This document shows positions 48,002 through 59,136 of a DNA stretch of 64,000 bases, in pieces. The notes below the pieces were generated by a model. It saw only the letters and a list, made by a program, of their open reading frames with translations, was not told where the DNA came from and did not search any database. The stretch comes from Theobroma cacao (Eukaryota; Streptophyta; Magnoliopsida; Malvales; Malvaceae), in assembly GCF_000208745.1 (NCBI RefSeq), contig NC_030852.1, positions 31,512,969 to 31,576,968 of the forward strand, given 5' to 3'. A program made the translations under genes and the position numbers. Position 1 is the stretch's first letter. Each line of letters opens with the position of its first letter.

Positions 48002-49091
48002 AACTTTGTACCATAATTTCACTTCTGTAACGGAGTAAGGTTTCACAGCTTCTATGTTATTCATAATTATCACAGGACAGCAAGCTCCAACTTTGCAAAA
48101 ATTTGTTTCCCTTTCTTACATTATATTTTTCAAAAGCCTTTTTCCCTTCTTCTCTATTTTTCCTCGGTTTTGCTTCCGTACATGAATTGCATTTATCCTA
48201 CAATGTTTTGTTTTCCATATAATCCATTGTCATATTGTTTCTTGAAAATTGGGCCTTTAACAATAACGAATTTACAATTAGGCCCAACATAATTAACAGC
48301 CCATTCAGACAAGTACAATTATTTTTTGAAGTATTCAATCTCAAATCGATAGAAGCTTCGAATTTTATAAATATATGATTAAACTTTGAAATTATTACTT
48401 GAATCTATATCTGAAATCTAAATATTAACTGTTAAATACCCAAATCTATTAAAAATCGAATTAAAATAAATTTAAAATTCAATTTTTATGTATTTCATTC
48501 AAAAACCTAATCAACCTTTTCTTTTGTCTCTTCTTTGAATATATTGCAAAGGAAATTGTAGGTTTTGGAATCCAACAAATAGCTTTAATAAAATTAATAA
48601 ACATATATAACTTAATTCTGAAAAAAAGGAATAAGTTAATTGCTTTATCTGAATAAAATGAATGCAAATAGTTTACTGATGAGACCTTCTAAAGTTAATT
48701 TTTCTAAAAAGTATTTTTAAAAATAGCCATGTTTTCAAAAATAATTATTTTTTTATAATTTTAACTATTTTTAATTAAGTTGGACAAAATTATCTTTAAT
48801 GAAATTATATGTCATAATGTTATACATCATGCACAAAAATATGTTATATGTCATGATTAGGTTGTTCATGTCATGATTAGATTGCGGTTAAGTTGTTACA
48901 CATCACACAGGTATGTCATAAGACAATGGCATTTATGAACCAAAACAATCTAAAAATACCCAACAAATAAGGACCAAAAAGGAAAACCAATGCCAGTTTA
49001 AAGCTGTCAATTTACCCACACAGCAGGTAGAAGACTCAAAGTGATTCTCATGTGTCAATTTCATTGAACCCTCTAAGATTACTAACTTACC
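48002..49091. other. Intergenic between GDCH and the CYP88 cluster
   Basis: The first about 250 bp is probably the GDCH 3' UTR. The remainder is AT-rich. A small internal repeat (ATGTCATGATTAG twice) lies near 48848-48882. No CYP88 exon 4-8 remnants were found here, so pseudogene copy A ends at its third exon. Confidence 0.55.
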
Positions 49092-50191
49092 CTAGCTTTC
49101 TGCAACATTTCTGGATGGTCATGCAGATAGGTAGTAGTCCAGGTTGCTGCATTGGCTATGCTCCCAAACCCAGTGGCGAAGAACGATAGTAGTAAATCAG
49201 ATATATAGTTATCACTGAACTTTTTCACCATTCTCATCTTCAATTTTCATGAGTAGATCGATCATGCCTCTCCTTTCATACGGATGATCACTTTTACTCC
49301 TTCTTTCATCCAGAACATCATGAAAGATCTTTACAAACATATTCCTTGCCTGATGCATCCAGAGTTTCTTAAATGTTCATTTATCTATCCAAATAAATTA
49401 TTCACAACTATTTCTGTTCAGACATAAACAAATGAAGGCATGCTGTTTTAGGCATGTAATTGATAAAAAAAATTACCTTGAGAGCTTTATGGAATGGAAA
49501 ACCAGGAATATTATATGCAGCAGATAATAATCCATGGTGGAAGTCATTGTGATACTTCTCCGTTGACTCCCGAATAGATTCAGCACCAGATCCCATGAAG
49601 ATATGTGTCAAGACCTTGAAAGTTACCCTCTCCATCTCCTTCAAGAATTCAATTGGCCTGTTCATGCTTGTCCATTCTTCCAAATCAGTGATCACAATGT
49701 TCTCAATATATCCAATATACATGGCCAGTGCTTCGTGGCCATTAATTGGAGCAGTCGTTAGCTTGCGCAAACGCCTGTGTTCTGAATTCGAAACACTGTG
49801 AAACGACTTGCTTCCTGTTAACTTCCTTATGGATATAGGGTAGACAGGAGCAAATCTTTCATCTGTCAAGATCTTCTTGCATGTTTCAGGAATACAAACT
49901 ATGATGCTTGGACTTCCAAACAAGCAGGACTAGTAAATTCCAGTTCTACCATGCCTTTGAACCAATTCGTTGATGAAGGTTTCAGGGTCTTTGGATCTGA
50001 AGGCTTTGAGAAAAAACCACATATTGCCTAATATAAGCCACCCCATATTACCTGGAGGAAGAGAATGTTCCTCTCTCCCAGCCTGCTGACATAGTATCAC
50101 TCATTAACTTTCCTAAGAAAACCAACAGGAACACATAAGTTCCCAATCCAACCACAACCGCAATATTCACCGGCCGGAAATCCAAACCCAT
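49092..50191 (-). pseudogene. CYP88-like P450 pseudogene A (5' half, intron 1 missing)
   Basis: The homology starts at ATG 50191 (MGLDFRPVNIAVVV). A one-base deletion in the N-terminal hydrophobic region shifts the frame, then in-frame stops appear where the intact gene has Trp and Lys codons. Homology resumes as FINELVQRHGRTGIY and an exon 2-like stretch open from 49923 to 49477 (FGSPSIIVC to NIPGFPFHKALK). The exon 1-exon 2 junction is continuous (CAAAGGCATGG), without the 204-bp intron of the intact gene, while intron 2 is kept (AAG|GTAATT). Exon 3 (about 49349-49092) has a frameshift after ENGEKVQ, and its I-helix reads FATGFGS instead of AGHETT. Exons 4-8, including the heme loop, are absent. 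It is not functional as a P450. Confidence 0.85.
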
Positions 50192-51660
50192 TATTGAATC
50201 TCTCTCCCTTCTCTATTGTGTCTCTTTGGTTGTATAAGTTTCAAACCGTTTTTATGTCATGGACGTATCACTCAGTTTCCCATCTGATACAACTTTCCTC
50301 TCACGTTGCTATTATTATATGCTTCATTCCCTTAAGTCAATATTCTAATCTTCCAAGTTATCATGCCATTCGTTCACAAATGACGAAACCATTGCAATTA
50401 AAACCAGGGGTGGATCGTAGTTATGCCATGGGGGCGTCGTCTCCAAAATATTTAAAATTATTTATTATATATATTTTAATAACTTTTTAAAATAATTTTT
50501 ATTTAATAATTAATATAAATAAAAAATAGTAAAATGATCTCACAAGTCCTACTCAATTCTACTTATTATGTTTTTTTTTGTTATGTGATTTTTTTTATAA
50601 TTTTAATCTTTAAAAATTAAAAAATTATTATATAATTCTCAAATATAAGTTATAGTATTGTACTTTTAATTATTATTTAAAATTTGATAAATATATCATT
50701 TTTTTATTAATCATGATTGATATATTAATTTGCATTTTTTTAACCCTTTTAGCTTCTAGTGCAACTACATTGAGAATTTTTTTAAAAATGAAAATTGTGA
50801 ACATAAAACTCTGGAACAAAATAGATAATAGATTTTTTACAGATATTTAATTATTTATATTGAAAAAAATATTGTTAGTTTTTTTAATATATAGTCAATA
50901 ATGGATGAATTTAAATCCAAGAAGCACAACTTTTCTAAAAGATTATTATAAGATTTTCTTTTTTTATTTTTTTATTTACATGTTATATAAAATTATTATT
51001 TATTATAAATCTTTTTGTTATTGATTAAATTTACCTTAAAATATTTTTAATCCTTATTTCTCTATGTCTTTAACCTTCAACAAAAATTAATTAGCTTTGC
51101 CCCTTACTAAAACTTATCCTACATCTTTATTGTCAATTTAAAGTTTATCTTAAGTAATCTTGTTAGTTAGGCAAACTATGCAGTAGCTTAAAACAATGCG
51201 AAAAAGTTAGCCGATTTATCCACAACCATCCAGTGAGACAAAGCAGGGCACCCCTGTCACCCTCCTTACATAAAACGAACTATTGCTCGGTGCATGTATC
51301 ACAAGAAACCGAGAGGTAGTTGAAAATGATGAGCCAACGAAAAGCAATTTACATTAATGCCACTGTTTACTTTTTTTTACTCTACCGGACATGGAGCAAA
51401 AATACGATGTTACATCCAACTGCTGAAAATTTTCCTACTAGAAAGAATGAGGGAAAACATTTATATGTAAGGGAATGGGATAGAAGAAGAAGAATAAGAA
51501 CATTCTTGGTGTGTCTGCAGGCCTCGACACTGCTAAACTTGTTAACAAATTGAAAATTAAGCTCCCTGTCTTTCCTGGCAGCACTATGCCTAAACCCATG
51601 TATACTGAATACTTGCTAAGGTGAAGCAAGGAAAGGGGTCATTGGTCCCAATAGAAAGCA
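50192..51660. other. Intergenic between CYP88 pseudogene A and intact gene B
   Basis: AT-rich, with no coding similarity recognised. It contains the downstream region of gene B and the former promoter of copy A. Confidence 0.5.
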
Positions 51661-54440
51661 TCACGGGAGCTTAATGATTCTTGCAAGACAGTTGTCTGCT
51701 GGGCGTGGCAAGGGTAGGTAATTAATTGGACCCCTCGGGTTTACCTCTTCAAGCCTGCAGAAGAAAAGAAAATGTCAGAAATTCATGGACTCATGGTCTT
51801 GGGCGCATGTTATCCATGCCATTTTTCTTGTATATGATGTTAATCATGTATTTTCCGATTAACCAAAGACAAAGCACTAGCACCTGAGAATCCGATGAAA
51901 TGCTTGATACTTTCTCTTTCAACAAGTTTTGGAGGAAAAATTTTTGCAGTTTCTTTTAGGAACAAATGAAAAGAAATGAAATGCATGGTAGTCCATTAAC
52001 TTGTATAGGTATCGAAGAAAAGAGATTACTCACTTGTAGTTAAGGAGGAAATAATGAAGGAAAATGGAGATCTCAAGTTTGCCTAGATCAGCTCCAGGGC
52101 AGGTCCTACTTCCCGCTCCAAAGGGAATGAAAGACCTTGCTTTGAATCTATGGTTCTGCATTTAGGGCAAACAGACAATAGTTAATTTAGCATTATTTGA
52201 GTACCTTTTTATGCCTTTATTAATTTGTTTTCTTTTTAAGAAAATTGAAGAAAAATTCTTCTTCATATATGATGAGCTATTGCATATGTATAATGATCAA
52301 TGTACAATAAAAAGAATATTTATTGTTGATCCTACTTACCTCCCATCTTGAAGGAAGGAATTCTTTTGGGTTTGAATAAATATTAGGATCCATGTGAATG
52401 GCCCTATGCCAAACCAAAACTTTCCATCCGTTTGGTATGGTATAACCTGGAAAAAGAGAACCCTCTATTTTTATGAGACGAAAACAGAGCAGCTATTAAG
52501 GAAAATTGAAGAACCTAAGGTTTCCAGAGACTAACCATTAATGTTAACATCAGCTTCTACCTTCCGAAAAATTGAGAACGCAAAATTGCTTCTTCGCAAA
52601 GACTCATCAATAACCTGGAAGTAAACAAGACAACAGGGCTTGTTAGATACTACAGCTGGCAGATCAACTCAAGCTGTGATCAAATGCTGTTGCCTTGTTT
52701 ATTTAGACAATATATATGCCTAGGAATTTTATTTTGATCCTCTCTAGCTCATTGAAAACTTCAGTTCATTTGATGTTTGATACACACTTAATAAAATGAA
52801 CTTGAAAATAGTGATAGATAACAAACCTTAGGTAGATATTCCATTTGTTTGATTTCGGTGAGGGTCAGACCTTTCTGTGAGGATGACCTTCTCTTTATTA
52901 TAGCCTCTTGCTCTTCCTGAAAGTCGAAAAAAAATCCAAATTCAGTTGAAATAGAACATCTACAATCCAAAAATGATATGAATTAAATGCATAATCCATA
53001 AAATGACATTAGTCAGAATCGCACATGCTTCTTCCTAAGAATTGGCTTTGACAGAAACCTCGAGAAGATTGTCACCCGCATAAGAAACCACCATTTCTAT
53101 GAGGGCATTGACCATTATTAATGGTCTGAAAAAGTAATTAACAGAAACTCATATCTCACCTTGGCTTTTTGCAACATTTCTGGGTGGTCATGGAGGTGGA
53201 TGATTGCCCACATTGCGGTGTGTGCTGTGGTTTCATGACCCGCGAACAAGATCAGCAACAATAAATCAATGATATGCTCATCCTCCAATTTTTCACCATT
53301 CTCGTTTTTAACTTCCATAAGTAAGTCCATCATCCCTTTCTTCCTGTTTGGTACCATAGTTTTCTGCGCTCTTCTTACATCTAATTCGGCTTGAATTGTC
53401 TTTACCAGCTTCTTTCGTGCCTAATATATGTCTCAAGTTAAAATATAATCAGGGCTCGTCTCACAACATAAACAATTGATGGGGTGTTAGTATTTCTGTC
53501 ATTGCAAAGCAAGCTTTACCTTGAGTGCTTTATGGAATGCAAAACCAGGGAGATTAATGGGTATAGAAAGAACGCCAGGGAACAACTCTGTGTAATACTT
53601 CACCATTGACGAAAGAACCGATTCCTGAGTGGAACCAAGGAAAATTTGTGCAATAACCTTGAAACCAATCCTCTTCATCTCATTGAAGAACTTGATAGGG
53701 CGGTTCATGCCAGCCAGATCTTCCAATGAAGTGATCACAATGTCTTCAATATGCCCTATATACAAAGCTAGTGCTTCATGGCCATTGATAGGATCCGTTG
53801 TTAGCCTACGCAAACGCCTGTGCTCTGAATTTGAAATACCGTACAGCGATTTTTTTCCTCCTAATTGTGTTGCCGATGAAGGGTAGCCAAACAAAAAGTG
53901 TTCATCATCTGTCAATACCTTCCTGCATAACTCCGGACTGCAAACTATGACGCTCGGACTCCCAAACAGATGGGTCTTATAAATGCTTGTTCTTCCATGC
54001 CTGCCACCAGTCACCACCAATTCAAATACAAAAAGGGTGTTAATTAATTGGAGGTATTGCTTTAATATTTCTGTTTTAATTACTTGGACTCTTTTCGTTT
54101 CCTTAGTCTGTCATTATATTTCCCCCTAGAATGTCCTTCATAAACATATTCATAAGGTTTTCTTGCATCTACGTACACAAAATAGGAAAAGATAAGAAAC
54201 ATACCTTTTAATCAAGTTGTTGATGAAGGAATCAGGGTCTTGGGACTTGAAAGCTCTGAGGAAGGACCACATGTTTCCGATGAAGGGCCATCCCATATCA
54301 CCTGGAGGCAGAGGGTTTTGCTTCTTCCCCAGCCTACTGACACAGTACCATTCATTTAATTTCCTAAGGAAACCGAACAGAAAAACATATGTTCCTGCGA
54401 GAACTGCCACAATCGACCACAATAATATTTCTAACCCCAT
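51661..54440 (-). CDS. CYP88-family cytochrome P450 (intact copy B)
   Basis: Eight exons in transcript order: 54440-54205, 54000-53520, 53420-53160, 52916-52827, 52614-52536, 52446-52340, 52155-52034 and 51754-51661. All junctions are GT-AG and in phase; 489 residues, normal for CYP88. An N-terminal membrane anchor ([20 protein letters not shown]) is followed by the hinge [14 protein letters not shown]. The I-helix oxygen site AGHETT is at 299-304, the K-helix ESLR at 360-363, and the heme loop [11 protein letters not shown] has Cys437. CYP88A enzymes are ER ent-kaurenoic acid oxidases of gibberellin synthesis; other CYP88 subfamilies oxidise triterpenes (for example beta-amyrin 11-oxidase). 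This copy is divergent enough, and clustered enough, that a specialised terpenoid role is as likely as gibberellin synthesis; the substrate cannot be decided by eye. Confidence 0.92.
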
Positions 54441-54520
54441 TTTGATTTTCCTTTTTTGCTTGTCCCTCGTTTCCTTTTGGTCTCTCTTTAATTATACATT
54501 TTCGGCTTTCAATCTGCTCA

Positions 54521-54528
54521 TATTTATA
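54521..54528 (-). promoter_or_regulatory. TATA box of CYP88 gene B
   Basis: TATAAATA on the minus strand lies about 80 bp before the ATG at 54440, which predicts a leader of about 50 nt. Confidence 0.6.
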
Positions 54529-55222
54529 GCTGCAAATTTCTCTCCATCAACATATTACACTGTCTAGTTAGATTAGTAAGACAAATATGCCGCCATATCC
54601 ATCAAAGAACGACTAATGGTATGTTTTTGAAATTTGAATAATCAACAATTTTTTGGAACAACTCCGTCTTACTCAAGTTAGATGAAATTTTCTCGTGGTC
54701 TCTTACTTTTCGTGTTCAATTCCAACCATTTTGGCAAAACCTTCCTGGTCAAAACAAGTAATTCACCATTGACCAAGTACTGAACGCTACAACATAAGAG
54801 ACAAGAACAATGGCTAAATGAAACTGCTAGAATGTGTTTTTCAACTCTGTATGGTCTTGCGATTAGCAGAAGCTCTTCTTTCAAAATTGGATGCGGTCTG
54901 GATTGCTCAGATTGGGTTTTATTTTATTTATTATTTTTTGAGATACAAGGATCCTGAAATAGATAATTAGGCCCCTTAAGTGTAAAATATTGACCTTCCA
55001 ATGAAAATATCTCCTTGAATTATAATAAGAAGTTGCAAAAATTACAATTAAAATAAGATATCATTTACATGTTTCCGTTCATGATAATCTTACATGTGTA
55101 AGAAATAAGTAGATTTGTTAAAAGTTTGACTAATCCGCGTAGATGCTTAAAGATACACGTTAAGATTAGTTTGTTAAAAGTTTGCAAGGGAATTCTTCGT
55201 CTTGATTGCTGCAGGAAAAAGT

Positions 55223-55420
55223 AAGAGGGATGATTGCTCTTGGAGGCTTCTAGGCGTGATCCCTGTTTCTCTACCTTTAAAGACTTGCAAGAGGGATGAT
55301 TGCTCTTGGAGGCTTCTAGGCGTGATCCCTGTTTCTCTACCTTTAAAGACTTGCAAGAGGGATGATTGCTCTTGGAGGCTTCTAGGCGTGATCCCTGTTT
55401 CTCTACCTTTAAAGACTTGC
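55223..55420 (+). repeat. 66-bp minisatellite, three perfect copies
   Basis: The unit begins AAGAGGGATGATTGCTCTTG and ends AAAGACTTGC; copies start at 55223, 55289 and 55355 with no difference seen. Because 66 is a multiple of three, several frames on both strands stay open and give 22-residue repeats, so the open frames here (up to 126 codons) are repeat artefacts unless transcripts show otherwise. The tract lies upstream of CYP88 gene B. Confidence 0.95.
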
Positions 55421-55657
55421 CGGAGTTTCGACTGGAATGATTCACTTGTTTGATTGGAAGTTTTTCGGACTAGGCCACATAAGCTCTTCACTTATCTTAT
55501 CACTCTAATAGGGTTTCACTAGTATTAGACTTTTGTTTAGGGGTTGTATCCAGAACTCTGCTTGTTTTTTAGATTATCCGTGTTGAGGATGCTGCCAAGT
55601 GCTCCTTGAGCAGCTGTTCCTTTTGTAATTGTACAGAATAGGCTCTTCTCAAGATAG

Positions 55658-56609
55658 CTTAAACTTTGATGGCATGCTTGGTTCACTTAAAAGAATAAAA
55701 TATAAATAGAATAGCTATTTTAAGGGAATAAAATAGAGAAAGAATAACTATTATGTAGATTGGTTCATGAGAATGAAATAAGATAGAAATTGCTATTATT
55801 ACTTATTCCATTATTTGGTTGGCAGAAATAATTTTAAGAATGGTTGAGGAATAATGGGTAAATGATAAAAATACCTTTTATTAAAATTTAAAAATTTTTT
55901 AATTAAAAAACAAAAAAATTATGATGAGAAATAAATACTCTTTATTAAAATTAAAGAATTTATTTTGTTAAAAGATAAAAATATTCTGAGCAATAAAATC
56001 AAAATAAATTTTACTATAATTAAATAATATTTTCACCAAAATACATACATATTTTTATTATAATTTAATAATATTTTTGTATTAGAAGATAATTAAACCT
56101 TTTGTTATAATTAAATAATATTTAATATTAAAAGATAAAATATATTCTTTATTAAATTTAAATAATACTAAATAATATTTTTATTACATTTATTATATTC
56201 AAATAATAATATTAAATAGTATGCTTTATAATATTTATTATAGTGAAATAATATTTAAATATTTTCATTTCCCTTTTTTTGAAAATGAAGTAAAAAATTT
56301 TGTGTTTTTTGTGCTTTAGAGAGAGGAGTGAGGAAGAGAGAAAAAAATAGGTTTTATATTTTTTGTAAGGTAATTTTTTAAATTGTAAAAGGGTATATTT
56401 GTCTAATCAATTTTTTTTCATATTCCCAATAATTTGGAATAGCTATTACCAAGGGAGGCCTTGGTAATGGCTATTCAGGTTTCTCTTGGAATGGTTATTT
56501 TGAGGAATAGCCATTCTATTGAACCAAATGTAATTTTATCTCAAGAATGAGAATAGGGGAGGAATGGCTATTCCATTTCCCTCAACCAAGCATGCCTTCA
56601 AAGTTTAAG
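55658..56609. mobile_element. Nonautonomous TIR DNA transposon (about 950 bp)
   Basis: The core terminal inverted repeat GGCATGCTTGGTT (55671-55683) matches AACCAAGCATGCC (56584-56596). The inverted similarity extends outward through CTTAAACTTTGA / TCAAAGTTTAAG. Subterminal inverted motifs around GAATAGCTATT / AATGGCTATTCC also recur. The interior is AT-rich without coding capacity. The termini resemble the GG..TTGTTTGGTT type of Tourist/Harbinger and hAT MITEs, but no clear target-site duplication was identified, so the superfamily is open. It sits between CYP88 gene B and fragment C. Confidence 0.7.
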
Positions 56610-56899
56610 ATTCTCCAGGGCATTCTAGCTTATCATTAATAAAAACTCATCTTTTCAAAAAAAAATAAATTTAAATGTCATTTTTTGAAAAATATTTTTT
56701 TCACTTATATATTAATTAAAAATTCTTTTTGTAAATATCACCTTAATTAGTTAGCATTTCCCGAGTAATAATTAAAATGAAAATTTACATTCATGTACAG
56801 CATTCTTTCTCTGAACTGCAATAAAAAGAGAAGTTTAATCAGAACAAGTATTAAAATCCAGCCAATACTAAAGCAAGGAGGAAAAGAGTCGGTTCATCC

Positions 56900-57269
56900 C
56901 AAGTGTGAAATCATGGGCGGCGCTTAATGATTTCAGCAAAGACAATTTGTCTGTAGTGTGTGTTGAAGGCAGATAATTAACTCCGCCCCTTGGATTAAGC
57001 TGTTCAAGCTGTTCATGCAAAGCCGTTTTCGTCTGACTTAGATAAAAGAACTGGAATATATTTTTTTTTATGTTAATGAAATACATGAGTTTGCAATGGG
57101 GAAAAGAAAGAGAAACTGAACAAAAGATAGAATGACCTAAGGAAAGACAACATGTTTTTCCAATTGAAAGGCCAGCCCATATCACCTGGAGGCAGAAATT
57201 TTTGCTTCTTACCCAACCATGCTGACATAGCAGAAGAGCCACAATCGACCACCACAAATCAAATTCCAT
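56900..57269 (-). pseudogene. CYP88-like fragment C (exon 1 joined to exon 8)
   Basis: Starts MEFDLWWSIVAL at 57269, then jumps past part of the anchor to [16 protein letters not shown] in another frame, and stops matching after LSFLRSF. About 100 bp later an exon 8-like stretch appears (LEQLNPRGGVNYLPS, about 57020-56905), without the normal stop. Exons 2-7 are gone. The fragment shows a large internal deletion plus frameshifts. Confidence 0.8.
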
Positions 57270-57827
57270 CTATTTACTATCTGCTTCCTCTTCTTTCCAT
57301 CAATATTTCAGCAGTTTTCTACTAGCAGATGATATGGCAAAAACATGGATTCTACTAGCAGAAAACTTTTATGTTATTCTGTAACGTACCCTTGCGATTC
57401 TTTTTACTATGTTCTTTACTTTTGCCGACCTTACTGTATATAACTCCATCTTTGTCTTCTTTAATTTGTAATTCTTTGTCTGTTCATAGAGTTTAGTACT
57501 ACATTGTAAATGTATAGTTTTTTACAGTTTGATTTGGTAGCAGATTCTTTTTCCCTGCGTACTTTGGAGTATTAAATAAAACACACCATTTAGCAGAAAA
57601 AAATATGGAATGTTATTTAACTATGTAAAATAAAATTGAAAATCTAATTGAAGTTCTCTTTTTTTATTCCATGGAGGGTTTTTGCAATAATTGCTTACAA
57701 CGTTCATATACGATGGTGAAACTGGAAAGGAAAGGCTTTTGTACAGCATGAAGCTGCGAAACTTTTGCAATTAAGAACTGAAGTAGAAGTTACTGATATC
57801 GGAAAGCAACTAGGATTCTTAGCATAA
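57270..57827. other. Spacer between CYP88 fragments C and D
   Basis: AT-rich, with no coding similarity. It includes the remnant promoter side of fragment C and the region 3' of fragment D. Confidence 0.5.
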
Positions 57828-57920
57828 TCAACGGAGCTTAATGGTTTTCGCACGGTATTTGTCTGCTAGTTCTGGCGAAGGTAAGTAATTAACTGGGCCT
57901 CCTGGATTAAACTGCTCAAG

Positions 57921-58342
57921 CCTGCCTTTTGGAAACACGCAAAATATCTGTTGAGGAAATTCTAGAACGTATGTTTTAACCTTTTCAATTGTAACCTTTA
58001 GCTAACTCACTTGTAGTTCAGAGGAAAATAATAAAGGAAAATGGAGATCTCAAGTTTGGCTAGATCAGCTCCAGGGCAGTTCATACTTCCCTCTTCGAAG
58101 GGTTGGAAACTCCATGCTATGGGTTTAAGATCCTGCCTTTTGGAAACACGCAAAATATCTGTTGAGGAAATTCTAGAACGTATGTTTTAACCTTTTCAAT
58201 TGTAACCGTTAGCTAACTCATTTGTAGTTCAGAGGAAAATAATAAAGGAAAATGGAGATCTCAAGTTTGGCTAGATCAGCTCCAGGGCAGTTCATACTTC
58301 CTTCTTCGAAGGGTTGGAAACTCCCTGCTATGGGTTTAAGAT
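57921..58342 (+). repeat. 211-bp tandem duplication in pseudogene D
   Basis: Two units (57921-58131 and 58132-58342), both starting CCTGCCTTTTGGAAACACGC, differ at only about four or five positions. Each carries the exon 7-like sequence and part of the following intron. High identity implies a recent event, after the gene was already broken. Confidence 0.93.
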
Positions 58343-58859
58343 CCTGCATTCAGGTCAAACAGAAAGCAGAAAACATTTAAGGTACCGGTTCTTCAATTTT
58401 ACTGAACAAATTCATCCCACGATAGAACTCGATTGGCTGGTCTGTCCTCGTCCATTCTTCCAATGTGGTGAATACGACTTCTTCAATAGTCTCAATATAC
58501 TTAGATAGTGTGTCATGGCCATTAATGTGGCCTGATGTTAGCCTGCGAAATCGCTTGTGTCCTGAACTCGAAATGAAACAAAGTGGTTTTCCTCCTAAAA
58601 TTAGACTTGGCATAGGGTAACCGGGTGCAAAGTGCTCATCATCTGTCAACACCTTCCTACACAGCTCAGGACTGCAAACTATGATGCTTGGATTCCAGAA
58701 CAAATTAACTGGTCTTGTATATACCTGTTTCACCGTACCTGAATTGCTTAATTAAAAAAAAAAATGTTAGAAATTGTGATCACAATAAGATCATTAATTG
58801 CTATTGAATTAAAAGTTTGTATGCACTTTACATACTTGGTATTGATAATTGAAATTAAG

Positions 58860-59136
58860 TAGATGTTATATGTCACGGTCTTCTTATAGACGTAAATTTT
58901 ACATAGTCGAGATAATACTTTCAACGGATTGAGCTACAAAGTCTCATATTAAAAAAAAAACTCTTAGTGGGGAATAAGAGAGTTATGAATCTCACATCAA
59001 CTATATATTAAAGTGATACTGATCATATAAGACTTCATATTATTTTTAACTTTTGAGGTATTTTATGTGTGAAGTTTTTTTTGTGGGATAAAACCGTGAC
59101 GCCAAACGGGTCAAAATGAACAATACTTCACAGGCA
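58860..59136. mobile_element. Possible degraded LTR fragment
   Basis: Contains phrases common in plant LTRs (CTCACATCAACTATATAT, ATAAAACCGTGACGCCAAA, CGGGTCAAAATGAACAATAC) and lies between exon 1 and exon 2 remnants of pseudogene D. It may begin TG and end CA, but no clean target duplication was seen. Confidence 0.35.

Noticed and set aside
55065..55491. Repetitive 22-residue proteins on both strands
   Set aside because: They arise only because the 66-bp minisatellite unit is a multiple of three. There is no supporting promoter or family.
57921..58342. CRISPR-like or satellite array
   Set aside because: Only two long units, carrying P450 exon sequence. It is a tandem duplication in a eukaryotic pseudogene, not an array with spacers.
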